A DNA stretch of 64,000 nt from Sulfurovum zhangzhouensis (GTDB lineage: Bacteria; Campylobacterota; Campylobacteria; Campylobacterales; Sulfurovaceae). The DNA lies in contig NZ_JAQIBD010000002.1 in the NCBI RefSeq assembly GCF_030347965.1, forward strand, positions 124,001 to 188,000, given 5' to 3'. The position numbers and the translations under genes are program-made. Numbering within the stretch: position 1 is the stretch's first letter; every line of letters starts with the position of its first letter. Below the pieces are notes generated by a model that was given only the letters and a program-made list of their open reading frames with translations, ran no database searches and was not told the DNA's origin. Below, piece by piece: positions 17,865-25,895 of this stretch.

Positions 17865-19358
17865 ATGAAATTTACAGATTTTAATCTCAAAGAGAGTATC
17901 CAACAAGCTGTGACTGAGGCCGGTTTTACTGAGCCAAGTCCCGTTCAACAAGAAGCAATCCCTTTAGTCCTAGATGGACATGACATGATCGCTCAAGCAC
18001 AAACCGGTACAGGTAAAACTGCAGCATTTGGTCTACCGATCATGAGTATGATGGAGGCTGATGGCAGTGTCGAAGGGTTGGTTATCGTTCCTACACGTGA
18101 GCTTGCAATGCAGGTAAGTGACGAACTTTACCGTTTTGGTCAAAAATCAGGACTTAAAACCGCAACCGTTTACGGTGGTACAGCATACGGTAAACAGATA
18201 GACCGTATCAAACAAGCCTCAATCGTTGTAGCAACTCCGGGACGTCTTCAGGATCTTCTTGAAAGCGGAAAGATCAAGATAAGCCCAAAATTTGTCGTAC
18301 TTGATGAAGCTGATGAGATGCTGGATATGGGATTCCTCGATGAGATCAAGAACATTTTCAAATTCATGCCAAAAGATCGTCAGACACTTATGTTCTCTGC
18401 AACTATGCCAAAGGCGATCCGTAAACTGGCTGAAGAGATCCTTGAAGATCCAAAAACTGTTTCTATCACAAAATCAGAAACTACCAATACAAAGATCGCT
18501 CAACAGTACTATGTTGTTCAAGAACATGAGAGAGATGATGCACTGGTCAGACTAATTGACTACAAAAACCCTACAAAATGTATCATCTTCTGCCGTATGA
18601 AAAAAGAGGTCGACAGACTTGTAGCCCATCTTACAGCTCAAGGGTTCAAGGTAAGCGGTCTACACGGTGATATGGAGCAGAAACAAAGAGAAGTAACTAT
18701 CCGTGCCTTCAAACAAGGCGGGATCGATATCTTCGTTGCAACCGATGTTGCTGCACGTGGTCTGGATGTCAATGATGTAACTCATGTTTTCAACTATCAT
18801 ATCCCATTTGACTCTGAGTCGTACGTTCACCGTATCGGACGTACTGGTCGTGGTGGAAAATCAGGTGAGGCGATCACTTTGGTAAGTCCAAATGAACTAC
18901 GTACTATCAAACGTATCGAAAAAGATGTCGGTACACAAATGAGTACAGAGATCATCCCTACACGTATAGAAGTACAAAATGCAAAGGCTAGCGAACTGAT
19001 CTCAAAGATTGCTGAGACCAGAGTGACTGAGGGTGCTATCAACCTCGTTAAAACACTTCAACACGACCTTGATATCGTGACTATTGCACACCTGCTTGCA
19101 TCAATGATCCAAGAGGAAAATGAAGTAAAAGGTAAAGACAAGATCGGTCTAAACCATGAAGAGATTGCCCATGCTCTAGAGAGATCTAGAGAAGACAGAG
19201 GCAATAAAAACAAAGGTAGGGGACGTCAAAGAAGAAGACGTGATGATCGTAACCGTAATGAGAGCGGTGGGGACAGACGCCCTAAAAACCGTAACCGAAG
19301 CGGTGGCGGAAGCGGACGTGACAGCCGTAACGCTGGACGCGGAAGCAACAGAGGGTAG
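17865..19358 (+). CDS. DEAD-box ATP-dependent RNA helicase
   Basis: A 497-residue RNA helicase of the DeaD/RhlE type that unwinds structured RNA during ribosome assembly and mRNA decay. Motifs: Q-motif region FTEPSPVQQ (about 21-29), Walker A AQTGTGKT (44-51), PTRELAMQ, DEAD (147-150), SAT, and HRIGRTGRGG in the second RecA domain. The C-terminal ~60 residues are Arg/Gly/Asn-rich, an RNA-binding tail (roughly 440-497). This low-complexity tail runs into the terminator, whose stem begins inside the last codons. Whether it is DeaD or RhlE cannot be settled from motifs, so no symbol is given. Confidence 0.93.
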   Translation: MKFTDFNLKESIQQAVTEAGFTEPSPVQQEAIPLVLDGHDMIAQAQTGTGKTAAFGLPIMSMMEADGSVEGLVIVPTRELAMQVSDELYRFGQKSGLKTATVYGGTAYGKQIDRIKQASIVVATPGRLQDLLESGKIKISPKFVVLDEADEMLDMGFLDEIKNIFKFMPKDRQTLMFSATMPKAIRKLAEEILEDPKTVSITKSETTNTKIAQQYYVVQEHERDDALVRLIDYKNPTKCIIFCRMKKEVDRLVAHLTAQGFKVSGLHGDMEQKQREVTIRAFKQGGIDIFVATDVAARGLDVNDVTHVFNYHIPFDSESYVHRIGRTGRGGKSGEAITLVSPNELRTIKRIEKDVGTQMSTEIIPTRIEVQNAKASELISKIAETRVTEGAINLVKTLQHDLDIVTIAHLLASMIQEENEVKGKDKIGLNHEEIAHALERSREDRGNKNKGRGRQRRRRDDRNRNESGGDRRPKNRNRSGGGSGRDSRNAGRGSNRG

Positions 19359-19377
19359 TTTTACCCTCCTCTCCTTT
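19351..19377 (+). terminator. terminator overlapping the helicase stop codon
   Basis: GAGGGTA (19351-19357) pairs with TACCCTC (19362-19368), loop GTTT, followed by CTCTCCTTTT. The stem includes the last codons and stop of the helicase gene. Confidence 0.7.
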
Positions 19378-19555
19378 TAATTTATCCTCATTTTTAATCA
19401 TCTTTTACTCCCAAACACATATTTTTTACAATAAGACATTCTTTGATATACTACTTATATTACAAACAAGGGGATTGAGGACATTGTCTCTCAGAGAGTG
19501 CATGCAATAGGTTCCTCTAATAAATAGTTAAACAAAAAAATTAAGTGTGATATAT

Positions 19556-19885
19556 ATGAGTTACGAACCTAATGTGATTCCATTAAAGAAAAGAGCCTTT
19601 AATATTGTTGGGTCAATCGGTTTACTGATCTATGGAGGGTATGGGATATATATCAACGACCTTTATATTCCAGGGAAAAGAAGTTCCGGTATTCACCTTC
19701 ATGATAATCCAGCACTAATCATGTATGTTGCTTTCATATGCTCTTGCCTAGTAATGTTGTCTGTTGTAGTCGATCACTATGATAAAAGAAATAATGAGTA
19801 CAAATACAAATTGTTTGCAAGAACATTAGAATATCTTGGTTGGGGATTATTCGCTACAGCTTTATTGTTGCAAATTTCTGTGTAA
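19556..19885 (+). CDS. small membrane protein of unknown function
   Basis: About 109 residues with three hydrophobic segments (about residues 16-32, 51-74 and 90-108), so probably an inner-membrane protein. A conserved-looking loop, GKRSSGIHLHDNP, lies between the first two. I do not recognise the family. A GTG start 9 bases upstream is also possible; neither has a clear Shine-Dalgarno. It lies between the helicase and a REP-like element, in a stretch with several repeats. Confidence 0.6.
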   Translation: MSYEPNVIPLKKRAFNIVGSIGLLIYGGYGIYINDLYIPGKRSSGIHLHDNPALIMYVAFICSCLVMLSVVVDHYDKRNNEYKYKLFARTLEYLGWGLFATALLLQISV

Positions 19886-19910
19886 CAAATAAGTAGAAAT
19901 AAATTTTGAC

Positions 19911-20100
19911 TCGTTCCCATCATCCCGATGGGAATGCAGACTAGAATGTGATGTGTCATTAGAGGTTTTATAATGACTGAAAGTTATGTATATACTCATA
20001 TCTTGAGGTTGGGAGCGAGAAATGAGATTCTGCTAATATCATGCATGGGTATGCATCCCGCAAGCTGGAGCTTGGGGAAGATGGAAAGTAAAAAAAGAAT
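19911..20100 (+). repeat. REP-like element, copy A (two palindromes)
   Basis: First palindrome: TTCCCATC (19914-19921) and GATGGGAA (19927-19934) around ATCCC, followed by TGCAGAC. Second palindrome, in the opposite orientation: CAAGCT-GG-AGCTTG (20061-20074) flanked by TCCC/GGGA and by GGGTATGCA. The pair resembles a BIME-type arrangement of the widespread CGTTCCCA-stem-loop-GGGAATGCATACC repeat. The segment 19927-20010 reappears at 21451-21515. Confidence 0.6.
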
Positions 20101-20138
20101 TCCCCGTGCTATGAAGAAGCATTTAACAGTACGACCTC

Positions 20139-20591
20139 CTAGAGTATTTTAAACCTGTATTTTTTTATAAACTGTGTTGGCAATACAATCCCGATAGCAA
20201 TAGCCCCAAACACAAACCATGTTTTTAAACCGTAATGCAGAGACTGGATAATAAGCTCTTGATTGTTGATCTGATGTGTTGAGATCTGAATGAAACCTAT
20301 CATCGCTTTATAAGCATTAACCGTAGGGACTAAAACAATCGAGCTGCTGATCGCATAAACTAAAATAGGTATATTTTGCAGGTGAGAGAAATAAAGACTG
20401 ACAGAACCTATAAAAAACGCTGCGATAAATGTTGAAAATTCTAAACTGAAGTTGTAAAGCAACATATATTTTTTAATAAATACAGCCCCGATCCCAAGGA
20501 TAATAATAGGGATCAAGGAACGTTTTGGAGCATTGAAAAGAATTGCAAAAGATAAAGAAACAAAAAAACCGATGCTGATATCAAGGATCAT
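20139..20591 (-). CDS. yjjB: YjjB-like small subunit of a ThrE/YjjPB-type exporter
   Basis: A 150-residue protein of about four to five transmembrane helices, matching the C-terminal ThrE_2/DUF3815 part of threonine/serine exporters. Motifs include SSSIVLVPTVNAYKA, similar to the VP-G/N-x-xA helix of the family. Its start overlaps the stop of yjjP by 4 bases (ATGA), so the two are translationally coupled subunits. In E. coli the YjjP/YjjB pair has been linked to succinate export; in Corynebacterium the fused ThrE exports threonine and serine. Which substrate applies here is unknown. Confidence 0.8.
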   Translation of the reverse strand: MILDISIGFFVSLSFAILFNAPKRSLIPIIILGIGAVFIKKYMLLYNFSLEFSTFIAAFFIGSVSLYFSHLQNIPILVYAISSSIVLVPTVNAYKAMIGFIQISTHQINNQELIIQSLHYGLKTWFVFGAIAIGIVLPTQFIKKYRFKIL

Positions 20592-21361
20592 AAAAACTTC
20601 TCCACACCCAAAATATTCAATGCCAAAGATATCCCGATAGCGATAGCAAATGAAATGATCACTCCCCGTACTCCTCGAACAAGACCTGTGGTATAGTGCC
20701 GTTTTGTAAGATCGTTGACAGAGTTAATAAACGCAACACTTGGAACCAAAAAGAGGATTGATGAAGCGATTGCTATATGGGCCATCTCATTATGAAGCGT
20801 TAAAAGACCAGAGCTTATTGTTGTGACAAAAGAGACGAGAATGATGGCGATAAAAGGGTTAAAGTATTGCTTTAATAAAAAACCATTAAGATAAAACCCT
20901 ATAGTAGCAGCGATAAACGTTGCTGCACATATGTAAAGATCCCCGCCAAAAAGCAAACTAAACGAGCCACATCCGATACCCGCCATAATGTTACGTAAAT
21001 AATAAGGATACATAGGACTCAAACTCGCTTCGTCTTTGAGCTCTTCAAGAAGCTTCTCGCTATCTGCAGTTGCATCTATTTGCTCGATTATCCCCATCAT
21101 TTTGTCAAGTACGGTAAAATTGACATCCTGCCTCTCTACTTTGTAGAGTTTCGTATTATAGACCTTTCCATTTGAGGACAAGCTCAACAAAATTGCATTT
21201 GGTAAGATCAAAATTGTAAGATCCTGGCAGCCAAGTTTCATTGCAGCTTTGTTTATACTTGTCTCTACAAGCTCTGTTTCTGCTCCGTGTTGTAAAAGCA
21301 GTTTGCCTATTTGTGAGAGTAGATCTATGGTTTGCTTTTCATTGTTCACTTGCTTGTTCAC
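20588..21361 (-). CDS. yjjP: YjjP-like large subunit of a ThrE/YjjPB-type exporter (DUF1212)
   Basis: A 257-residue protein with a soluble N-terminal domain (GKLLLQHGAETELVE, about 19-33) followed by five transmembrane helices and the helix LFLVPSVAFINSVND. This is the DUF1212/ThrE N-terminal module. It is coupled by ATGA overlap to yjjB. The start is a GTG at 21361; another in-frame GTG 12 bases downstream is possible. The two-gene unit is bracketed by related REP-like segments (19911-20100 and 21445-21570), which suggests it may have arrived or been duplicated as a cassette. Confidence 0.82.
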   Translation of the reverse strand: MNKQVNNEKQTIDLLSQIGKLLLQHGAETELVETSINKAAMKLGCQDLTILILPNAILLSLSSNGKVYNTKLYKVERQDVNFTVLDKMMGIIEQIDATADSEKLLEELKDEASLSPMYPYYLRNIMAGIGCGSFSLLFGGDLYICAATFIAATIGFYLNGFLLKQYFNPFIAIILVSFVTTISSGLLTLHNEMAHIAIASSILFLVPSVAFINSVNDLTKRHYTTGLVRGVRGVIISFAIAIGISLALNILGVEKFL

Positions 21362-21444
21362 CTTCTCTTGAAGGTGAAATTATACTTGAAGTTTTCTCTT
21401 TTGCAGCGATAAAATACAGCTCTTTTTTTCTTGCCTCATTTGTA

Positions 21445-21570
21445 TCGTTTCGATGGGAATACAGACAAGAATGTAATGAATCATGAGAAGTCTTATATTG
21501 ACTAAAAGTTATGTATTGACTTACAATAGAACGATTGGAGTGAAAAAAATGAAAAGTAAAAAAACGTCAT
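21445..21570 (+). repeat. REP-like element, decayed copy B
   Basis: Begins with a damaged palindrome (TCGTTTCGATGGGAATACAG, missing most of the left arm). It then follows copy A closely through TCAT, TTATA, TGACT and AAAGTTATGTAT. Copy B lacks roughly 65 bases that in copy A hold the second palindrome, and the two resume similarity near the AAGTAAAAAAA tail. Both copies have the same orientation and flank yjjBP. Confidence 0.55.
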
Positions 21571-21962
21571 AACTCAAAAGATAGATTAGCAAATACCCCT
21601 TCGACACTTTGCGCACTTTTGTAGCGGGTACGTAGCATTCTTACCTTTTTGGTCTTCATATCACATACGGCTATGCGGAAACTCATACCCATTTGTGGTT
21701 CAACAATGCAGATGATCTTTCCTTCATACTCCCGTGTAGCGTGGATGATACCCTGTAGTTTTGGGAAGAAGTATTTTGGATAGCTTAGCGGTGTGATCTC
21801 TACGATCTTGACTGTATCAGGTTGCTCAAGGGTGTCCAGTATAAGCTGTGCATCTTCCAAACTATCAAACTGTACACACCAGTCATCAAAAACCTTATTG
21901 AAATGCTTTAGATCTTCATCTAAAAAACCTCCGGCAATTGATTGTAAAGCAAAAATACCCAT
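21567..21962 (-). CDS. conserved hypothetical protein (131 residues)
   Basis: A soluble-looking 131-residue protein with no signal or membrane segment. It has three cysteines (WCVQF, IICIVE, AVCDMK) and a basic patch KTKKVRMLRTRYK near the C-terminus. I do not recognise the family. An AGGA ribosome site lies 9 bases before the ATG. It stands alone between repeat copy B and the J-domain gene, which is divergent. Confidence 0.65.
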   Translation of the reverse strand: MGIFALQSIAGGFLDEDLKHFNKVFDDWCVQFDSLEDAQLILDTLEQPDTVKIVEITPLSYPKYFFPKLQGIIHATREYEGKIICIVEPQMGMSFRIAVCDMKTKKVRMLRTRYKSAQSVEGVFANLSFEL

Positions 21963-22167
21963 TCATTTTATCCTATTTTATCAAGGCATAATTTTAACAT
22001 AATTAGAGGGACAACAGCAATACACCCAAGGATTGAATGAGTGCTTTTTTGTCTTTCAACAATAGATCAAACTGCGTGTATAAAAAAATAAACAGCTTTT
22101 ATCCCCTTGTTCAGTACGTTAAAAATTACAATGTAACTATACGATTAGTATGGTTATTGCATATCAT

Positions 22168-22173
22168 TATAAT
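22168..22173 (+). promoter_or_regulatory. probable -10 element for the J-domain gene
   Basis: TATAAT 23 bases before the ATG at 22197, followed by TACCC. The rest of the gap 21963-22196 shows no ORF or clear repeat. Confidence 0.5.
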
Positions 22174-22196
22174 TACCCTCTAAGAGGAGATAGTTC

Positions 22197-22733
22197 ATGC
22201 ACTACAAAGGCAGTCCTATAGAAGAAGTACAGTGGATCATTTGGAATGGTACTCTGGGCATCAGTGATTTAGTTACCATAGGAAGGATCGAAGAAGGTCC
22301 TGAGGGCATCAATGTCTGGCTGGAAGTACCTTACGATATGGTAGGCCCGCTCAGTCTTGAAGAGCTTGAGAAAAATGGTCTGACCAGCTTCGCTGCGTGT
22401 ATGGTCATGTCACGCGAAAGATGGCAGAAAGATCAGGTACAGTTTCGTCAGGAAGCTATTCAAAAACACCGTGAAGCCCAGCAGAAACTCTTTGAAGACC
22501 TTGTCCGATCTAATGCAAAAAAGAGACGCCAGGCAACCCGTATACAACTGTTTAATGAACAAGAGTATCGAGAACTGCTATGCTTGCCGATCGAAGGCGA
22601 GCTTGAAGAACCCCAGATCAACAGCGCTTACCGCAAGCTTGTCAAAAAGGCACACCCGGATGTCGGCGGCAGCCATGAACTATTTCTCCAGATCACAGAA
22701 GCGCGTGATGCTTTGCTAAAGGTTTTTCTATAG
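22197..22733 (+). CDS. J-domain protein with C-terminal HPD motif
   Basis: A 178-residue protein whose last ~50 residues form a J domain: INSAYRKLVKKAHPDVGG (about 141-158), with the DnaK-stimulating HPD at 153-155. The N-terminal ~60 residues match a GYF-like or DUF4339-like aromatic patch (WIIWNGTLGISD) and are followed by a charged helix (about 75-115, Gln/Arg/Lys-rich). It is not DnaJ itself: there is no Gly/Phe region or zinc finger. A specialised DnaK co-chaperone is inferred. GAGGAG ribosome site 7 bases before ATG. Confidence 0.8.
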   Translation: MHYKGSPIEEVQWIIWNGTLGISDLVTIGRIEEGPEGINVWLEVPYDMVGPLSLEELEKNGLTSFAACMVMSRERWQKDQVQFRQEAIQKHREAQQKLFEDLVRSNAKKRRQATRIQLFNEQEYRELLCLPIEGELEEPQINSAYRKLVKKAHPDVGGSHELFLQITEARDALLKVFL

Positions 22734-22840
22734 GTACCCACTGATCTGTTCAGTTGAATAATTATAATAATTAATAGATACTTGACAGCACAAGTTTTTT
22801 TTAATATACTTGCTTAATCAAATATTTATCAAGGATTTAT

Positions 22841-23251
22841 ATGACAAACAAATTAGATTGCCTTTTACAACTCTATTCACTTCAGACACAACTACAAAAA
22901 AGTGTTGATCGGCACCTCAGTCTACACGGGATCAGTCTATCTGAATTCTTTATCCTGTTTTATCTCGATAGCAGTGGCACGAAAGCCATGAGACGAATTG
23001 ACCTTGCAGAACAGGTAGGGTTGAGTGCATCGGGTATCACTCGGGCACTGAATCCGTTGGAGAAAATCGGCCTGGTACAAAAAGAGATCAATCCGCGAGA
23101 TGCCAGGGTCAGCTTGGTCAAACTCTCCATAAGCGGAGAGAAATTGTTCAAAGATGCCTTACAGACGATGATAACCTCATCAGAAAGTATACTGGAAAAC
23201 TTGGACGATAAAGAGGTATTAACCCTGATTTCAATTCTGAAAAAAATATAA
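22841..23251 (+). CDS. MarR-family transcriptional regulator
   Basis: A 136-residue winged-helix regulator. The DNA-binding core is visible: MRRIDLAEQVGLSASGITRALNPLEKIGLV (about 50-79 in parts) followed by the wing NPRDARVSLVKLS with the family's D-x-R. AAGGA ribosome site 6 bases before the ATG. It precedes a DUF1330 gene by 11 bases, so it probably regulates itself and that gene in response to a small molecule. Upstream AT-rich DNA (22734-22840) may hold the operator, but I see no clear palindrome there. Confidence 0.88.
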   Translation: MTNKLDCLLQLYSLQTQLQKSVDRHLSLHGISLSEFFILFYLDSSGTKAMRRIDLAEQVGLSASGITRALNPLEKIGLVQKEINPRDARVSLVKLSISGEKLFKDALQTMITSSESILENLDDKEVLTLISILKKI

Positions 23252-23262
23252 AGGTGACTTCA

Positions 23263-23682
23263 ATGAAAACATATTTAGAAGCTTCCCAAGAGGGTGGAAG
23301 ATCCCTTTTTTCAAGAAATATTACAGGTGAAGTCGTTATGTTGAACCTGCTTCGTTTTAGGAAGGAAGCGGATTATACCGACTTTCCGGAACTCTCTGCA
23401 TCCTATACACTTACAGGCCGGGAAGCATATCAAAAATACATTGACCATACACTTCCCCTTCTTCGTAATAGCGGCGGCGATATTCTTTTCCTCGGTGAAG
23501 GAGCACATTATCTTATAGGCCCGGTCGAGGAGTCTTGGGATATGGTCATGATGGTAAGGCAAAACTCCTTAAAGGATTTTATGGCGTTTGCCGATGACCC
23601 GGAGTACCTTGCCGGTATCGGACATCGATATGCTGCCTTGGAAGACTCACGGTTGTTGCCGTTGACACAAATCAAAGGATAG
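23263..23682 (+). CDS. DUF1330-family protein
   Basis: About 139 residues forming a ferredoxin-like dimeric alpha/beta barrel domain of the DUF1330 type: VVMLNLLRFRKEADY near the start and a final segment DFMAFADDPEYLAGIGHRYAALEDSRLLPL typical of the family in layout. The ATG at 23263 was chosen because AAGG lies 8 bases upstream; an ATG 9 bases earlier has no such site. Biochemical role is unknown for the family. Co-transcribed with the MarR gene in front of it. Confidence 0.78.
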   Translation: MKTYLEASQEGGRSLFSRNITGEVVMLNLLRFRKEADYTDFPELSASYTLTGREAYQKYIDHTLPLLRNSGGDILFLGEGAHYLIGPVEESWDMVMMVRQNSLKDFMAFADDPEYLAGIGHRYAALEDSRLLPLTQIKG

Positions 23683-23715
23683 TAAACCTAGCTGCCTGGA
23701 CATCTATGACGACAT

Positions 23716-23755
23716 AAGAGGAAAATACAGAGAATACCCTCCTCTTTCTTTTTTT
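23716..23755 (+). terminator. terminator after the DUF1330 gene
   Basis: AAGAGGA (23716-23722) pairs with TCCTCTT (23740-23746) across a 17-base loop, followed by a T-tract up to the convergent gene's stop at 23754. Confidence 0.6.
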
Positions 23756-24710
23756 ACTTCTCTTTCGTCATATCCTTGACCCCATCCACATCGATCGGGG
23801 TAGACCACTTCGCATCAAATACCGTTTCCATAGACTCTACTTCCTCTCTAATATCAGCTATCCTTTGTTTTAGCTGTTCATGCAGTTGCGTATATCGCTT
23901 GTCAGAGGCTAACATCTCTTCTTCTTTTTGCTGTTTCCATCGATGTCTACTCAACTCTTCCGCTACTTCCGGAGCAACTGATTTGAGGATGGCTGCTTCC
24001 AGGAGTTCGGCTTTGTTTTCCACAACGTTAAGCTCGACACCTAGAGTCTGTCCTTTATCGATCCATGCCTGGTTTAGCTTGTTTCGTTTATTGCCGCTAA
24101 GAGTATAAGTAGGATAATGGGATACGATATCTTCATATCCACTACCAAAAAGTATAGGAATAGAAGTAAACTCAATATCCGGGTTGATAAGCTTCAAGTC
24201 GTTTTCAACCTTTTGGGCAAGGGAGCCGAAGATAGATTCTCCAGCAGGATCGAAATCGGTAATGGCGATAAGGTAAGCTCTATTGTGCTTTGCAGTACGG
24301 TTGAGATACTGGGCAATGTTTACAGATTCAAAGGATGGGATCTGTCCGGTACTGCTGTAGATACCGCATAACAGGGCTTCTGAGAGCATGTCCGTGCTTC
24401 GGGTCGGTTTCTCAGAAAAAAGTACAATTGGGGTGTTGTAGGTATGGGTATCATTGCTGAGTCCCTTGGTGATCACATTGAGCCTGCTATAGATCGTCAC
24501 ATCACCGTCCAAAAAAAGTTCATATAGGTACTCTCCGATCAGGCGGTTAACGTAGATATCCCATTTATCATCAGGCATATTTTTGAGATATTCAATCTCC
24601 CCTTTGAACTTATACCAGATGTCTCTGATATTTTCTACGCTATCCCCTGTAGCAAGAAACTGATCGATATATGCGGTAAGTTTTTTACGGATGCCTCTGT
24701 AGTGTTTCAT
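23754..24710 (-). CDS. orphan Spo11 / topoisomerase VI-A-like Toprim protein
   Basis: A 318-residue soluble protein. The Toprim acidic residues fit the Spo11/Topo VI-A pattern: PIVLFSEKPTRSTDML (Glu100, in an EK context) and LIAITDFDPAGESI (Asp152 and Asp154). The Glu-to-Asp spacing of 52 matches what I recall for archaeal Topo VI-A. Upstream, NIRDIWYKFKG (about 28-37) resembles the RD-I-x-Y helix that carries the catalytic Tyr in Spo11/Topo VI-A, making Tyr33 a candidate, although it is closer to the Toprim Glu than usual. The C-terminus is a coiled coil. No B-subunit ATPase gene is nearby. It could be a 'Mini-A' type protein or another Toprim nuclease. AAAGG ribosome site before the ATG. 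Confidence 0.6.
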   Translation of the reverse strand: MKHYRGIRKKLTAYIDQFLATGDSVENIRDIWYKFKGEIEYLKNMPDDKWDIYVNRLIGEYLYELFLDGDVTIYSRLNVITKGLSNDTHTYNTPIVLFSEKPTRSTDMLSEALLCGIYSSTGQIPSFESVNIAQYLNRTAKHNRAYLIAITDFDPAGESIFGSLAQKVENDLKLINPDIEFTSIPILFGSGYEDIVSHYPTYTLSGNKRNKLNQAWIDKGQTLGVELNVVENKAELLEAAILKSVAPEVAEELSRHRWKQQKEEEMLASDKRYTQLHEQLKQRIADIREEVESMETVFDAKWSTPIDVDGVKDMTKEK

Positions 24711-24947
24711 AGTCAGCCTTTACCCATACAAAGTAAGGAACATTATAACAGTTTTCGATCCTTATACAATACTTATAAAAATCAAAGAATAAACATTTTA
24801 TTGAAGTTTTTAGAAAAACAAATATTAATTTATATTATTTTATATAAAAAATATTAATTATATAAAACAATAATATTTATTGTATACTAAAAATGTAACA
24901 GTAAAAAATAGTGTGATTTTGACTCTAAATAAAAAAGGAGATAGATC
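24711..24947. promoter_or_regulatory. very AT-rich divergent promoter region
   Basis: The 237 bases between the Toprim gene and the NTF2-like gene are extremely AT-rich around 24780-24900. CAATAA (24868-24873) and TTATTG (24877-24882) form an inverted pair, followed at once by TATACT (24883-24888), a plausible -10 for the rightward gene. The symmetry directly before the -10 could be an operator. No ORF is visible. Confidence 0.4.
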
Positions 24948-25559
24948 ATGACTACACAAAAAAGAATTCAACATATACTTGCACTAGCCGTAGTTTGCAT
25001 CGGAGTTACTTTGGTTGCATGGGCAGAGGAGACAGAGACACCGGAAAATTTCAAATTGACAAAGTGTGAAGATAAAGCTGAAGTCCTTGCTGAGAAACTC
25101 AAATCGTTCACTGACGATGAAGCATTACAGAAACAACGCATCGCTACTTTTGATGAGCTTGATTTTGATTTTTACAGTAATCAGAAATGGGATAAGTTCA
25201 ATCATAGTCATGCCGACAACATCAAAGTCTACTATCCGGATGGTAGCACCACTACAGGTTTGTTCCCGCAACATATTGATATGCTAACCCCACTATTCGT
25301 GTTTGCCCCAGATACAAAAATCAAGGAACACCCTATCGCATTTGGACGAGGTGAATGGACTTGTGTTGTCGGAGAGCTGGAAGGCACATTTTCTGCTCCT
25401 ATGCCAATTGGAAATGGCAAAACATTGCCGCCTACCGGTAAAAAATTCAAACTCCGAATGGCTACTATCGGGAAATGGGGAGCAGATGGGAAAATGACTG
25501 AAGAGTATTTGTTCTGGGATAACCAGTCTCTTTTAAAACAAATCGGTTTGGCAGAGTAA
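24948..25559 (+). CDS. secreted NTF2/SnoaL-like protein (ester-cyclase-like)
   Basis: A 203-residue protein with an N-terminal signal segment (LALAVVCIGVTLVAWA, about 12-27), so likely periplasmic. The mature part reads like a SnoaL/NTF2 cone-shaped domain: HADNIKVYYPDGSTTTG, then GRGEWTCVVGELEGTF, and the closing GKMTEEYLFWDNQSLLKQIGL. Such domains can be enzymes or binding proteins; no catalytic set is recognisable. Strong AAAAAAGGAG ribosome site 8 bases before ATG. It is monocistronic. Confidence 0.75.
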   Translation: MTTQKRIQHILALAVVCIGVTLVAWAEETETPENFKLTKCEDKAEVLAEKLKSFTDDEALQKQRIATFDELDFDFYSNQKWDKFNHSHADNIKVYYPDGSTTTGLFPQHIDMLTPLFVFAPDTKIKEHPIAFGRGEWTCVVGELEGTFSAPMPIGNGKTLPPTGKKFKLRMATIGKWGADGKMTEEYLFWDNQSLLKQIGLAE

Positions 25560-25895
25560 ATTGATTGTTCATCAAAAAGCAGTATATGGATACCACACCT
25601 GAAAAAAGTCTCATGTTGATATAGTAGACCACCTTCCCCACAATACAAATAGCATAATGCTATATTAACAGTATGATAAATGTTGATATTTGTTATAAAT
25701 TTTTGTTACAATGTGGAAAGTGAGATGAAGGGATTATGACTTTCATATCGCATTAGGGGATGTCAATTACAGCTATCATAAATCATTTTTTAGAAAGTTT
25801 TATTAATGAGAGAAATTTTTTCTTAAATGATAATTTTTATTACAGATATAAGTATTACAATTGTACAATACTTATCTAATTCATAAGGAGAATAA
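25560..25895. other. 336-base intergenic region before the peroxidase gene
   Basis: No convincing ORF or RNA gene is visible. It is AT-rich and contains a TGTTATAAAT-TTTTTGTTACAAT stretch near 25690-25713 that may be a promoter, the small palindrome AGCATAATGCT near 25650, and the strong inverted repeat at 25848-25875 described separately. Confidence 0.4.
25848..25875. promoter_or_regulatory. palindromic operator candidate before cytochrome c peroxidase
   Basis: ATAAGTATT (25848-25856) and AATACTTAT (25867-25875) are perfect inverted 9-base arms with a 10-base spacer. The inner TACAATTGTA (25856-25865) is itself a perfect palindrome. It ends 20 bases before the peroxidase ATG. A dimeric regulator site for oxidative stress or oxygen control is likely, but the regulator is not identifiable from the sequence. 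Confidence 0.5.

Noticed and set aside
23754-24710. Toprim gene as part of a Wadjet or other defence operon
   Set aside because: No JetA/B/C-like, SMC or ATPase gene is adjacent; neighbours are a DUF1330 gene and an NTF2-like gene.
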